DNA from: Brevibacterium oceani
Lineage (GTDB): Bacteria > Actinomycetota > Actinomycetes > Actinomycetales > Brevibacteriaceae
NCBI RefSeq assembly: GCF_013623835.1
Contig: NZ_JABKDE010000004.1
Coordinates: 434,001-498,000 of the forward strand
Length of the DNA stretch: 64,000 bases
Direction of reading: 5' to 3'
Shown here: piece by piece, positions 8,931 to 17,628 of the stretch
How positions within the stretch are numbered: the first letter of the stretch is position 1
How the letters are laid out: each line of letters opens with the position of its first letter
Program-made: the position numbers and the translations under genes
Notes under the pieces: generated by a model
The model's database searches: none
Told to the model about the DNA's origin: nothing
The model's input: the letters and a program-made list of their open reading frames with translations, nothing else

Positions 8931-8936
8931 CCATGG

Positions 8937-9695
8937 GTGACTTCCATTCGAGCAGTACGCCGCTGGGCGCTCCGAGTGCTGGCCGGTGTACTGGCGCTCT
9001 GTGTCCTCGCCGTTCTCACGCTGGCGATCTGGGCGAAATCGGGAGTGATGCACGCCGAAGCGGGGGCCTGGGAATCCGTTCTCACCGACCCGACGATCAC
9101 CGTCGAAGAGCATGCGGACGCTGTCGTGCTGCGCCCGGCCGAGGAGACGAGGACATCTATCGGTCTCGTCTTCTACCCCGGAGCGAAGGTCGACGCTGAA
9201 GCCTACGCTCGGCGTCTGAGCGGGATCGTGGCCGAAGGCTCTGCCGCGGTCGTCATCGTCAGACCGTGGCTGCGCCTGGCCATCGTCGACCCGCGCGGTC
9301 TGTCCACCTTCACGGACTATTCGCCTGGGACCGAGTCGTGGATGGTCGGCGGGCATTCCATGGGCGGGGTCCGTGCCTGCTCCGCCGCCGACGAAGCCGA
9401 CGCGCTGGTGCTCTTCGGCTCCTATTGCGCCGCCGATCTCTCCGGCGATCAGCTTCCGGTGCTCAGCCTCTCCGGCAGCGAGGACGGACTCTCCACACCG
9501 CAGAAAGTCGCGGACGCTCGTGAGAAGCTCCCCGCCTCGGCGACGATGATCGAGATTCAGGGAGCCAGCCATTCGAGCTTCGGCGACTACGGTGCGCAGA
9601 AAGGCGACGGTTCGCCCCACATCGACGATGAACAGATGAACTCGACCGTCACGGCCGAGCTGCTCGATGTCGCCGAGAGAGTGCGAAGTGAATGA
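8937..9695 (+). CDS. Membrane-anchored alpha/beta hydrolase
   Basis: This 252-residue protein has an N-terminal hydrophobic segment (about residues 12-33) that serves as a signal anchor, so the catalytic part is probably extracytoplasmic. The nucleophile elbow GGHSMGG gives the catalytic Ser, SGSEDGLS the likely Asp and GASHSSFGDYG the likely His. The fold resembles small alpha/beta hydrolases of the DUF3530/PF12695 type that act on esters or lipids; the substrate is unknown. The GTG start at 8937 has a -10-like TAGACT six bases upstream and no Shine-Dalgarno. An overlapping ATG at 8933 is in another frame. The gene converges on yajQ with a 12-base gap. Confidence 0.75.
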   Translation: MTSIRAVRRWALRVLAGVLALCVLAVLTLAIWAKSGVMHAEAGAWESVLTDPTITVEEHADAVVLRPAEETRTSIGLVFYPGAKVDAEAYARRLSGIVAEGSAAVVIVRPWLRLAIVDPRGLSTFTDYSPGTESWMVGGHSMGGVRACSAADEADALVLFGSYCAADLSGDQLPVLSLSGSEDGLSTPQKVADAREKLPASATMIEIQGASHSSFGDYGAQKGDGSPHIDDEQMNSTVTAELLDVAERVRSE

Positions 9696-9707
9696 GCGGC
9701 GCCGGCC

Positions 9708-10199
9708 TCAGCGGTAGTTCGTGAACTGAAGGTCGACGTCGAGGTCCTGACTCTTGAGCAGGGAGATGACCTCCTGCAGGTCATCGCGCTTCTTCGAGCT
9801 CACGCGCAGCTCGTCGCCCTGGATCTGCGCCTTGACGCCCTTGGGGCCCTCGTCGCGGATGATCTTCGAGATCTTCTTCGCGTTGTCCTTGTCGATACCC
9901 TCCTTGATCGAGGCGTCGATGCGGTACTCCTTGCCCGAGGGGTAGGGGTCGCCGTCCTCGAGGGACTTCAACGAGATGCCGCGCTTGACCAGCTTCGACT
10001 GGAAGACATCGAGGATGGCCTTGACCCGGTCTTCGCTGTTGGCCTTCATCTGCACGGCCTCGCCGCTCCAGGCGATCGAGGCGTCGGTGCCGCGGAAGTC
10101 GTAGCGGGAGTTGATCTCCTTCGCCGCTTGGTTCAGCGCGTTGTCTGCCTCCTGGCGGTCGACCTTGCTGACGACGTCGAATGAGGATTCGCTGGCCAT
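9708..10199 (-). CDS. yajQ: YajQ family nucleotide-binding protein
   Basis: The 163-residue protein matches YajQ over its full length: it begins [33 protein letters not shown] and ends with [15 protein letters not shown]. YajQ proteins have two ferredoxin-like domains. Some homologues in other bacteria bind cyclic di-GMP and act as effectors, but ligand binding in actinobacteria is not established, so the role here is inferred only at family level. AACTAGGAGCACCC places a good ribosome binding site before the ATG. Confidence 0.93.
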   Translation of the reverse strand: MASESSFDVVSKVDRQEADNALNQAAKEINSRYDFRGTDASIAWSGEAVQMKANSEDRVKAILDVFQSKLVKRGISLKSLEDGDPYPSGKEYRIDASIKEGIDKDNAKKISKIIRDEGPKGVKAQIQGDELRVSSKKRDDLQEVISLLKSQDLDVDLQFTNYR

Positions 10200-10358
10200 G
10201 GGTGCTCCTAGTTCTCGTGGGCATCGTGCCCGGGCTCGGCGGGCGGGACTCTCACCGCAAGTCTAGTGGAGGGCCCCGGATGTGATGTGCGTCAATCGAG
10301 TTGGTGATTCGGTCCCGATCCTTGTATTCTTTTCAGGTGCTCATCGAGCGCTGACTGC

Positions 10359-10440
10359 GGCAGATTGCCCGAGCGGCCAAAGGGAGCTGACTGTAAATCA
10401 GCCGGCATTGCCTTCATAGGTTCGAATCCTATATCTGCCA
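10359..10440 (+). tRNA. tRNA-Tyr: tRNA-Tyr (anticodon GTA)
   Basis: The acceptor stem GGCAGAT pairs with ATCTGCC. The anticodon arm GCTGA-CTGTAAA-TCAGC exposes GTA, and the T arm is ATAGGTTCGAATCCTAT. A long variable arm makes it a class II tRNA, as expected for bacterial tRNA-Tyr. CCA is not encoded in full. Confidence 0.95.
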
Positions 10441-10450
10441 CGCAGAACGG

Positions 10451-10484
10451 AGAAGCTCCGTGACCGATCGGTCACGGAGCTTCT
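10451..10484 (+). terminator. Terminator of tRNA-Tyr
   Basis: A 15-bp perfect hairpin, AGAAGCTCCGTGACC with loop GATC, begins about 10 bases after the tRNA and is followed by CTTGT. Confidence 0.8.
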
Positions 10485-10716
10485 CTTGTACCCCGTGCTT
10501 GCTCCAGGCTCTCTTCAGCCGCGGACATTCGCGACTGTGCATCGGAAATGCGGGCGTTGCGCACAAATGCAGGGACGTATGCACATTCGACGGACAGTTG
10601 TGTTGAGCACGGTTGCGGAGCCCAGGATTCTCGCGGCCCGCGGTTGCCACGACCGAACCGGACCCCTAGCGTTGAGGGACATCGCGCGGTGCGCGGGTGT
10701 GAGGAGAGGCGAGACG

Positions 10717-11307
10717 ATGAGTGAGGAACCGACTGACGAAGGGTCGCCTCGGCGTCTGAATTCGCTCGAGGACCGCAACGCCGTGGTCGAATCCGCCCTC
10801 GACAAGGCCATCAAGCGCGGAGATTTCGACGATCTGCCCGGCCTCGGCAAGCCGCTGACCGGCCTGCACGGGTCCTCCGATCCCGACTGGTGGATCAAGC
10901 AGAAGATGGACAACGAAGGCGTCAACGGCGTCGCTCCTGCCGCATTCCAACTGCGCAAGGAGAACGCCGTCCTCGAAGACACCATCGACGCCTTCACCAG
11001 CGAATCCGACGTTCGCGACTACCTCGCAGGGTTCAACGCCCGTGTCCGCGAAGCGGTGATGGATCTGCGCGAGGGCCCGCCCGTCTTCACCCCTCCGCGA
11101 GACGTGGAGAAGGAAGTCAGCGCGTGGCGGCTGCGACGCAGCCTCCGAACCACGAAGACCGACGGCGCCGAGGTTGCCCCGCCCTTGAGAGGCCGACCGC
11201 CCACGGACGGTGGCCCGGAAGCGACGGACGGTAGCCCGGGAGCGGCCGACGGTGACGCTGGGTCCGGTGGGTCACCTCGGCGGTGGTGGCACTTCTTCCG
11301 CAGGTGA
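10717..11307 (+). CDS. DUF1992 (DnaJC28-like) protein
   Basis: The 196-residue protein contains the DUF1992 core: ALDKAIKRGDFDDLPGLGKPL near residues 25-45, then DPDWWIKQKMDNEGVNGVAPAAFQLRKE. The family is related to a domain of DnaJ homologue subfamily C member 28, but no biochemical role is established in bacteria. The C-terminal ~60 residues are Pro/Gly/Asp-rich and presumably disordered. GAGGAGAGG at 10701-10709 supports the ATG at 10717; the same frame is open for 230 bases upstream but lacks family similarity. The 276-base gap before it holds the tRNA terminator and no other gene that I can support. Confidence 0.8.
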   Translation: MSEEPTDEGSPRRLNSLEDRNAVVESALDKAIKRGDFDDLPGLGKPLTGLHGSSDPDWWIKQKMDNEGVNGVAPAAFQLRKENAVLEDTIDAFTSESDVRDYLAGFNARVREAVMDLREGPPVFTPPRDVEKEVSAWRLRRSLRTTKTDGAEVAPPLRGRPPTDGGPEATDGSPGAADGDAGSGGSPRRWWHFFRR

Positions 11308-11399
11308 GGCGGTGACGGATGGTTCGATGTGAGGGTGAGAGGGAGCTTCCGGTAGGCGACCGCGACGTGAGGCACATGACCGCGGCCACCGCCTCGGCG

Positions 11400-12635
11400 C
11401 TACGACGTCAGCGACTCCTGCGCCAGTCTCTCGATAGCAAGGTGTGCCAGGAGAGCCGCCTGATCGCCGAGCACCGAATCGTCGAAGATGACGAAGGGGG
11501 AGTGGTTGTTGCCCTGTCGGTCGGCGGGAACGTCCGTGCGCTCGGCCCCGAGCATGAGATACGTGCCCGGCACCTCGCGGAGGACGAACGAGAAGTCCTC
11601 ACTCGGCATGATCGGCTGCTCCAGAAGGTCCACCCGGTCCTCGCCGAGGAGGCCCCGGAGTTCGTCGACCGCCCACCCGGTCTCGTCGATGTCGTTGACG
11701 GTGACGGGGTATTGGACGTCGAAATCCACCTCGGCGGTGCAGCCGTGGGCCGCGGCGATGCCGTCGGCGAGCTGCTTCGACCGGGTGCGGACGATGTCGA
11801 GGGATTCGTCGGAGAGCGTGCGGACGGTCGCCCCCAGGCTCGCCGAGGCGGGGATGACGTTGATCGCGTCCGAGGCGCGCAACTGGGTCACCGACATCGC
11901 GATGGGGTCGAAGACGTCGATGCGGCGGCTGACCATGTTCTGCAGCGCCGTGACGAGTTCGGCCAGAGCCGGCACCGGGTCGACGGCGGTCTGCGGCTGA
12001 GACCCGTGTCCGCCGCGTCCGTGGATGGTCACCCGCAGCGTGTTCGAACCCGCCTGCAGAGTTCCGGGGCGGGTCGCGACGACCCCGCGAGCGCGCGGAA
12101 GCACGTGGACTCCGAACGCGGCGATCGCCCGCGTACCGGTGGAATCGAGCACACCTTCGTCGATCATCACCGACGCGCCGTTGTAACCCTCCTCCCCGGG
12201 CTGGAACATGAAGACGACATCCCCGGCCAGCTCATGCCGGTGGCTGTGGAGGAGCCGTGCGGCTCCGACGAGACCTGCGGTGTGCAGGTCGTGGCCGCAG
12301 GCGTGCATGTTTCCGTTCGTCGAGGCGAACGGCTCGTCCGTCTCCTCCGCCACGGGCAGCGCGTCCATGTCTCCGCGCAGGAGCACGGCGGGAGCATCGA
12401 CGGGCCTGTTCGGATGCGAGCCGCGCAGGACGGCGACCACCGAGGTGGTGCTCTCGCCCGTGGTCACCTCGAGATCGAGACCGGCCAGGGCCTCGAGGAC
12501 GGCAGCCTGGGTCCGGGGCAGGTCGAGGCCGATCTCCGGCATCGTGTGGAGTGCACGCCGCAGATCCTGGAGTTCAGACAGCAGGGCTCCGCCCTCGGCG
12601 AGGAGGTCCCGGGTGCCGCTGTGCGCCGCGCTCAC
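11400..12635 (-). CDS. M20 family amidohydrolase (hippurate hydrolase-like)
   Basis: This 411-residue enzyme has the M20D metallopeptidase pattern: HTMPEIGLDLPRTQ, GDMDALPVAEETD, NGNMHACGHDLHTAGLVGAA (metal-binding Cys/His and Asp), FMFQPGEEGYNGA (Glu-Glu) and a late MPSEDFSFVL. The lid domain has GRGGHGSQPQTAVDPV. Members remove acyl groups or cleave amino-acid conjugates such as hippurate, N-acetyl amino acids or p-aminobenzoyl-glutamate. Its start overlaps the end of the upstream transporter gene by 4 bases, so uptake and hydrolysis of the same compound are likely coupled. It is strongly similar to the M20 enzyme at 20402-21592. Confidence 0.88.
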   Translation of the reverse strand: MSAAHSGTRDLLAEGGALLSELQDLRRALHTMPEIGLDLPRTQAAVLEALAGLDLEVTTGESTTSVVAVLRGSHPNRPVDAPAVLLRGDMDALPVAEETDEPFASTNGNMHACGHDLHTAGLVGAARLLHSHRHELAGDVVFMFQPGEEGYNGASVMIDEGVLDSTGTRAIAAFGVHVLPRARGVVATRPGTLQAGSNTLRVTIHGRGGHGSQPQTAVDPVPALAELVTALQNMVSRRIDVFDPIAMSVTQLRASDAINVIPASASLGATVRTLSDESLDIVRTRSKQLADGIAAAHGCTAEVDFDVQYPVTVNDIDETGWAVDELRGLLGEDRVDLLEQPIMPSEDFSFVLREVPGTYLMLGAERTDVPADRQGNNHSPFVIFDDSVLGDQAALLAHLAIERLAQESLTS

Positions 12636-13804
12636 AGCAGGCTCACGAGGACGCTGGCGATGACGACGGATCCGGCCGACACCGAGGTGAAGCCGCCGAC
12701 GAGCATCGGCGGAAGCATGACGTTGAGCAGGGCTTCCTTCTCCTCGTCGTCACGGGCGATGGAACGGGCCACCTCGTTGGTGAGCAGATAGTCGGCGGGG
12801 AAGCCGTACATTGCCGTCAGCGCCACCGACATGCCCAGCGGTGCCTTCCACCGCAGCAGCTTCGTGGCGACGAAACCGCCGATGACGATGCCGGCGCCGC
12901 CGACGATGAGGATCGAGATGGTCGGCAGGAAGGCGTTGATGACGTCCTGCACCGAGGCGGTGACGAGCGGGGCCATGACGATGGCGATGACGCCGGCCAT
13001 GGCGATGCCGAACGAGTTCGACCTCTCCATCGCCTTATCCGGTGAGAGGCCGATCGCTGTGGCGAGAATACCGAGGAGGAGAGCGACGATCGAGGATGGG
13101 ATGTGCGTGGGGATCTCGATGAGGGTGGCGATCGATCCGCCGACGAGGATGAGGAAGAGCATGAACAGCTGGTTGTCGATGAGGAAGGACGGCAGGGTGA
13201 TGAGCTTCTTCTTCTGCGCGGCCTCGGCCTCGTCTTCATGGTGAGCGGCGGCGAGATCGTTGAGTTCGCCGCTGTCGCGCAGCTTCGTGGCGTACCGGCG
13301 GAGCAGGAAGTTCGTCATCGGCATCGACGGCAGGGACTGGAGCATGAGCACGAGTGCCGGGAGCACGATGATCGACGAGGCGGCTCCGTGGGCCGTCAGC
13401 CCCTCGGTCGTCAGGCTGGTGGCGACGATGCCTCCGGCCAGTGGGCCGGAACCGGCGACGAAGGTCTCGAATCCGAAGAGCGGGGCGACGACCGCGAGGA
13501 TGAGCAGGACGGCCACGAGCATGCCGGACACCGCGATGATCACCGAGCGCCACTGTTTGAGCATCACGCGCAGCGGGATGAGCGTGCCCATATGGAACAG
13601 CAGCGGGGCGACGAGGATCGTGTAGATCTGCACGAGCATCGAGTCGTCGACGACGGAGTCGGGGACGATGCCGATCTTCGCGAAGACGAAGATGCCGAGC
13701 ATCGCCACGAGCAGGCTGGGTATGCGGGCTTTCGACCAGATCGAGATCAATTCGCCCAGGGCGATGAAGGCGAGAACGATGGCGGCGGCGAAGATGGCTT
13801 CCAT
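12632..13804 (-). CDS. Multi-pass membrane protein, probable transporter
   Basis: The 390-residue protein has about ten transmembrane segments and a charged cytoplasmic loop (LAAAHHEDEAEAAQKKKL) in the middle, dividing it into two similar halves. Glycine-rich half-helix stretches such as LTTEGLTAHGAASSIIVLPALVL and GGAGIVIGGFVATKLL recall broken-helix carriers of the GltS/CPA-AT type; that fold assignment is inference and I do not recognise the exact family. AAGGACC precedes the ATG. Its stop overlaps the start of the M20 amidohydrolase gene, so it most likely imports that enzyme's substrate or handles its product. Confidence 0.65.
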   Translation of the reverse strand: MEAIFAAAIVLAFIALGELISIWSKARIPSLLVAMLGIFVFAKIGIVPDSVVDDSMLVQIYTILVAPLLFHMGTLIPLRVMLKQWRSVIIAVSGMLVAVLLILAVVAPLFGFETFVAGSGPLAGGIVATSLTTEGLTAHGAASSIIVLPALVLMLQSLPSMPMTNFLLRRYATKLRDSGELNDLAAAHHEDEAEAAQKKKLITLPSFLIDNQLFMLFLILVGGSIATLIEIPTHIPSSIVALLLGILATAIGLSPDKAMERSNSFGIAMAGVIAIVMAPLVTASVQDVINAFLPTISILIVGGAGIVIGGFVATKLLRWKAPLGMSVALTAMYGFPADYLLTNEVARSIARDDEEKEALLNVMLPPMLVGGFTSVSAGSVVIASVLVSLL

Positions 13805-13942
13805 GGATGGTCCTTAAATTTGGAAAGTGAACCGGATCACAAGATACTACGCCAGGAGCCGTGCTTGGAGGTTTCGGTGAGATTTCCTGATAGGTGGGAC
13901 CCGACCCCTCCCATCGGGGCGGCGCTCATCGAGGTCAGGGCA

Positions 13943-13948
13943 TAGGGT
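13943..13948 (+). promoter_or_regulatory. Putative -10 box of a leaderless promoter
   Basis: TAGGGT ends six bases before the ATG at 13955. A GGAGG lies within that gap, only one base from the ATG, too close to work as a normal ribosome binding site. Confidence 0.4.
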
Positions 13949-13954
13949 GGAGGC

Positions 13955-14755
13955 ATGAGTTTCATGCAGTTCCTCCACGAACGCGGCATGGTCGAACGCC
14001 CTGGTTCGGGCAGTCGACCCCTGGTGATCGCTCACCGAGGCTATTCGGCGGTGGTGCCGGAGAACAGCCTCGCCGCTGTCGATGCCGCCCGTGCGCTCGG
14101 GGTCGACTTCATCGAGGTCGACACCTCGACGAGTGCCGACGGGGTGCCGGTGATCCTCCACGACCCCGATCTCGACCGGACGACGAATCGCAAAGGGCCG
14201 GTCGTCAACCTCACCGCCGAGGAGCTCTCCTTCGTCGATGCCGGGTCGTGGATGGGGCCCGGGTTCACCGGTGTGCGTGTTCCGACCCTGTCGGCAGTGA
14301 TGCGTTCGATCCAGCACCGAGGTGGTGAACTCCTCCTCGAACTCAAGGGGGAGTGGTCATCGGGTGCGGTGGCCAGAATCTCCGAACTGGTCGTCGAGAC
14401 AGGAATCGCGGATCGGATGGTGGTGCAGTCCTTCAACACCGTCACGTTGGAGACCTGCCGTGACATGCTTCCGATGGTCGCCCGCTTCCTGCTGCGGATG
14501 GTGCCCAAGCCCGAGGACATCGAGGTCGCCCGCGAGCTCGGAGCGGTGGCGATCAACCCGTCGTACAAGGGATTCTCGGTGCGAAAGTCCGTGGTCACGG
14601 AGATCCGGGACAACGACCTCGGCGTGTTCGTCTGGACCGCGGATGAGATGAACGAATGGCGGGAACTCCTCGATGCTGAGGTCGATGGGATCATCACCAA
14701 TCATCCGGGCCGCCTGCAGGGGTTCCTGGCGGGACGATTCGACCGGGTGAAGTAG
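13955..14755 (+). CDS. Glycerophosphodiester phosphodiesterase
   Basis: This 266-residue protein shows the GDPD motif order: LVIAHRGYSAVVPENSLAA with the catalytic His-Arg and Glu-Asn, VDFIEVDTSTSADGVPVILHDPDLDRTTNRKG with the metal-binding Glu/Asp and second His, LLLELKGEW in the middle, and VFVWTADEMNEWREL..VDGIITNHPG at the end. It hydrolyses deacylated phospholipids to glycerol-3-phosphate and an alcohol. There is no signal peptide, so it should act in the cytosol. A -10-like box 6 bases upstream suggests a leaderless transcript. Confidence 0.92.
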   Translation: MSFMQFLHERGMVERPGSGSRPLVIAHRGYSAVVPENSLAAVDAARALGVDFIEVDTSTSADGVPVILHDPDLDRTTNRKGPVVNLTAEELSFVDAGSWMGPGFTGVRVPTLSAVMRSIQHRGGELLLELKGEWSSGAVARISELVVETGIADRMVVQSFNTVTLETCRDMLPMVARFLLRMVPKPEDIEVARELGAVAINPSYKGFSVRKSVVTEIRDNDLGVFVWTADEMNEWRELLDAEVDGIITNHPGRLQGFLAGRFDRVK

Positions 14756-14890
14756 GGCGGATGTACTGCGCGGCAACGGGTGATGTGGGCATCGTCGCCG
14801 ACCGATCCTGCCGATTTCGGTGCTTGTGAGTGAGGTCACCGAATCCCGATTTGCCCCGGCCGCGCAAACCCGTGTAAATTCTTACCTGTT

Positions 14891-14963
14891 GCCCCGATAG
14901 CTCAGTCGGCAGAGCATCTCCATGGTAAGGAGAAGGTCAAGGGTTCGATTCCCTTTCGGGGCT
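14891..14963 (+). tRNA. tRNA-Thr: tRNA-Thr (anticodon GGT)
   Basis: The acceptor stem GCCCCGA pairs with TCGGGGC. The anticodon stem CTCC..GGAG encloses ATGGTAA, and the T arm is AGGGTTCGATTCCCT. The anticodon GGT decodes ACC/ACT. Confidence 0.95.
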
Positions 14964-14990
14964 CTCGTGCCGCCTCAAATGCGGCGCTGG

Positions 14991-15064
14991 GGCGGGGTAG
15001 CTCAGCTGGTTAGAGCGCACGACTCATAATCGTGAGGTCGGGGGATCGAGTCCCCCTCCCGCTA
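14991..15064 (+). tRNA. tRNA-Met: tRNA-Met (anticodon CAT)
   Basis: The acceptor stem GGCGGGG pairs with TCCCGCT with G-T pairs at both ends. The anticodon arm CGACTCATAATCG exposes CAT and the T arm is GGGGGATCGAGTCCCCC. The first acceptor pair is a G-T wobble pair, whereas bacterial initiators have an unpaired base there, so this is most likely the elongator. tRNA-Ile2, which also has a CAT anticodon before lysidine modification, cannot be excluded. Confidence 0.9.
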
Positions 15065-15071
15065 CCGACAG

Positions 15072-15113
15072 GCCCCTCACCTGAGATTCGATCTCGGTGA
15101 GGGGCTATTTTCA
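15072..15113 (+). terminator. Terminator of the tRNA-Thr/tRNA-Met unit
   Basis: GCCCCTCACC (15072-15081) pairs with GGTGAGGGGC (15096-15105), with an additional GAGAT/ATCTC inner stem, and TATTTT follows. It is a canonical intrinsic terminator. Confidence 0.88.
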
Positions 15114-15370
15114 TGCCCAAGAACCGGACTCCGACCTCGATCAAGCGGGCGCGCGCATATCGAATGGTGCGCGGGTCGTCAGGCGCGCTGCTGCTTGATC
15201 GACAGGTACCGGGTGTCCGTGCCCGGCGCCCTGGGGAGTGACCGAGTTCTGGGTGGCCTCGTCTCGTCTTCGGCTGCGCAGTCAGCGCGCTTTGATGCTC
15301 CTTTGCGGCCAGTACGCACACCTTCGGCCGCCTTGAGGCCCATGTGCACATCTTCGGTTTCACGGGACGA

Positions 15371-15400
15371 ATTACGAAACGATACGTTGTGTTGCGTAAT
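15371..15400. promoter_or_regulatory. Palindromic operator upstream of tetR
   Basis: ATTACGAAAC (15371-15380) and GTTGCGTAAT (15391-15400) form an inverted repeat with 9 of 10 arm positions matching and a 10-base centre. The arms are two helical turns apart and lie 28 bases upstream of the tetR ATG. This position and symmetry suit binding by the TetR homodimer encoded just downstream, which would repress its own operon. Confidence 0.7.
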
Positions 15401-15427
15401 AGATGTGACGTATGCAATGCTCTGAAT

Positions 15428-16111
15428 ATGACCGAGAGCACAATGAAGGGTCGGCCCCTCGATGATGTTCTGACCCGACGTGTTCTCGCGGCCGTGCGAT
15501 CTCAGCTCGAGGAACACGGATTCGTGAATCTCAACATCGAGAAGATCGCCTCGGCCGTGGGGTGCGGCAAGACGACGATCTACCGACGGTGGCCGACGAA
15601 ACCCGAACTCGTCGCGGCGGCCCTCGTCGATGGACTCACACTCGGTGAACTGCCGGACACCGGTGACGTGGTGGACGACCTCGTCGAGCACGCGTGGCAG
15701 AATCTTGAGAATTTTCGCCGGTCGAAGGACGACGCGAAGAACAACGGATTGCTGTTGGCTATGTTCAACATGGACGTCATTCCGATCATCTCGGAGTCAT
15801 TCATGAAGGATCGCCATGCCATGGGACGAGAGATCCTCTCCAGGGCCGTCGACCGCGGCCAGATGAGTGACGAACTCGATCACGACCTCATCATCGACAC
15901 TCTCGCCGGTTTCACCCTCTTCCGCATCACTCTCAAGCCCGACGCCAGTCGCACCGACGATGCCGCGCTCAGGGACACCTACCGCAGTCTCGTGTGTTCG
16001 CTCGTCGACCGCTCGTCGACCGCTCGTCGACGACCGGCTGATGAGATCCGGTGCTGTTGCGACGAGGTCGTCGCCGCACCGACCCGATACCCCGTGAAAG
16101 GACCTCAATGA
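15428..16111 (+). CDS. TetR/AcrR family transcriptional regulator
   Basis: This 227-residue regulator has a TetR helix-turn-helix at about residues 35-57 (LNIEKIASAVGCGKTTIYRRW-TKPEL). The C-terminal ligand domain shows no specific similarity that I recognise. The ATG at 15428 fits the family length; an alternative ATG lies at 15443. The last ~40 residues are Arg/Cys-rich and look like read-through into the next gene's leader. The stop codon overlaps the start of the MFS gene (ATGA). It probably represses the downstream transporter-amidase operon through the palindrome at 15371-15400 and is released by a compound the operon exports or degrades. Confidence 0.88.
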   Translation: MTESTMKGRPLDDVLTRRVLAAVRSQLEEHGFVNLNIEKIASAVGCGKTTIYRRWPTKPELVAAALVDGLTLGELPDTGDVVDDLVEHAWQNLENFRRSKDDAKNNGLLLAMFNMDVIPIISESFMKDRHAMGREILSRAVDRGQMSDELDHDLIIDTLAGFTLFRITLKPDASRTDDAALRDTYRSLVCSLVDRSSTARRRPADEIRCCCDEVVAAPTRYPVKGPQ

Positions 16112-17565
16112 CCATCCCCGATCCGACACTCGACACCAGATCGAACAAGAGAATCCTCGCCGTCGTCGGCTTTCTCGTCTTCGTCGAATTCTCCAGTGGA
16201 TTCCTGCAGGGCTACTACCTGCCACTGCTCGACTCCGTGCGCGACCACCTCGGCGTCTCCGACGCTTCGATCGCTTGGTTCATCACCGTGCAGACACTCA
16301 CGGCGGGCGTCTGTGTCCCGATCCTCTCGAAACTGGGCGACATCTTCGGACACCGGCGCATCCTGCGTATCGGCATCGTCACCGTTCTCATCGGCACCGT
16401 GCTCGTCGCACTCGCCCCCAGCTATCCGCTGGTCCTGCTGGGCCGGGTGCTGACCGGACCGATTGCCGTCTGGCTGCCGCTGGAACTGGCGATCGTGCAT
16501 AATCAGATCCAAGGCGAGACGGCGCGTCGCGCGATCGGCATGCTCATCTCCGCACTGACGATCGGAGCCCTGATCGGATCACTCGCAGCCGGACTGTTCT
16601 CCTCCCTGCTGTCGTCCACAGCTGGGCAGCTCATGGTTCCGGTGGTGATGGTCGCCGTCTCGACCGTCTTCGTCTTCACCCTCGTCCCGGAATCGACCTC
16701 GAGGACCGCACCGGTCATCGACTGGCTCGGCTTCATCCTGCTGGCTCTCTTCATGCCGGCACTTCTGACGGGCATCAAGGCCGTCACCTCCCAGGCGGGC
16801 CTCGGCTTCGCTTTCATCGCCGTTGCGATCGTCCTCATCGGCGTCTTCGTCTGGTGGGAGCTGCGCACCAGTACTCCCGCGCTCAATCTGCGTGTACTCA
16901 CCTCGAACCGACTCTGGCCCGTGTATGTCACCTCGTTCCTCTTCGGAATGGTGCTCTTCGGAACTCAGAGCATCACGACGACCTTCCTTGCGGGCCGACC
17001 TGAGGTGGTCGGATATGGATTCGACCTCAGTGCCGGAACCATCTCCCTGACCAATGGCACGAACATGCTCCTCGCCGCAGTCGGTGCCGCGGTCTACGCC
17101 TACATCGCAAAAGGCATCTCGCTCAAAGGTGTTCTCGTTCTCGGTTCGGCGACCGTGGCGATCTCCCAGCTGCTCCTCATCGTCGGCCATGGTTCGCTGC
17201 CGCTGGTCGTCATCGGCATCGCGCTCGCCGGCTTCGGATCCGGGCTCCTGCTCGGCGGCCTTCCCGCCGCGACCACCGAGGCCTCGCCCGCCGACGAGAC
17301 AGGTATCGCCACCGGTGTGTACAACTCCGTGAAGACACTCGGCGGCGCACTGGCCGGAGCCGTGTTCGCGCTCATCCTCGGGATGTTCGTCATTCCCGAG
17401 GCCGGAGCCTCCAGCGTAGGAGGATACATCTCCATCTGGGTGATCTGCGCCGCAACTACCGGTCTCTGCCCGGTGCTTCTCGCGCTGATCCGTCCCGAGA
17501 ACAACACGGAGGGACCCGCCTCCGCCACCGACACCGCGGCAGACCAGACGCGCGAAGGCGTCTGA
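16108..17565 (+). CDS. MFS transporter
   Basis: The 485-residue protein has about 14 transmembrane segments, the number seen in DHA2-type drug:proton antiporters. The loop between helices 2 and 3 reads LSKLGDIFGHRRILRIG, the classic MFS motif A, and LLGRVLTGPIAVWLPLELAIV follows. The start overlaps the tetR stop codon by ATGA, so translation is coupled. In its operon with three hydrolases it could import an amide or peptide-like compound or export a toxic product; the DHA2-like helix count slightly favours export, but this is inference. Confidence 0.85.
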   Translation: MTIPDPTLDTRSNKRILAVVGFLVFVEFSSGFLQGYYLPLLDSVRDHLGVSDASIAWFITVQTLTAGVCVPILSKLGDIFGHRRILRIGIVTVLIGTVLVALAPSYPLVLLGRVLTGPIAVWLPLELAIVHNQIQGETARRAIGMLISALTIGALIGSLAAGLFSSLLSSTAGQLMVPVVMVAVSTVFVFTLVPESTSRTAPVIDWLGFILLALFMPALLTGIKAVTSQAGLGFAFIAVAIVLIGVFVWWELRTSTPALNLRVLTSNRLWPVYVTSFLFGMVLFGTQSITTTFLAGRPEVVGYGFDLSAGTISLTNGTNMLLAAVGAAVYAYIAKGISLKGVLVLGSATVAISQLLLIVGHGSLPLVVIGIALAGFGSGLLLGGLPAATTEASPADETGIATGVYNSVKTLGGALAGAVFALILGMFVIPEAGASSVGGYISIWVICAATTGLCPVLLALIRPENNTEGPASATDTAADQTREGV

Positions 17566-17628
17566 AGAGCCATCAGATCCCGTCGGTCCCTGACCGATCT
17601 GCCCATTGCCCACCGCGAAAGGAACCCC

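Larger units (their letters stand above)
15065..15427. other. Intergenic region: terminator, no gene, tetR operator
   Basis: About 360 bases separate tRNA-Met from tetR. The first 50 hold a terminator and the last 60 a palindromic operator. The ~250 bases between have no ORF with family-like sequence on either strand and no recognisable attachment-site duplication of the tRNA end. Confidence 0.6.

Noticed and set aside
8749..8936. SAM or cobalamin riboswitch before metF-metE
   Set aside because: No conserved riboswitch core could be recognised, and the gap is short and shared with a divergent gene.
14891..15427. tRNA-linked integration site of a genomic island
   Set aside because: There is no integrase, no duplicated tRNA 3' end, and the following genes have normal composition for the window.
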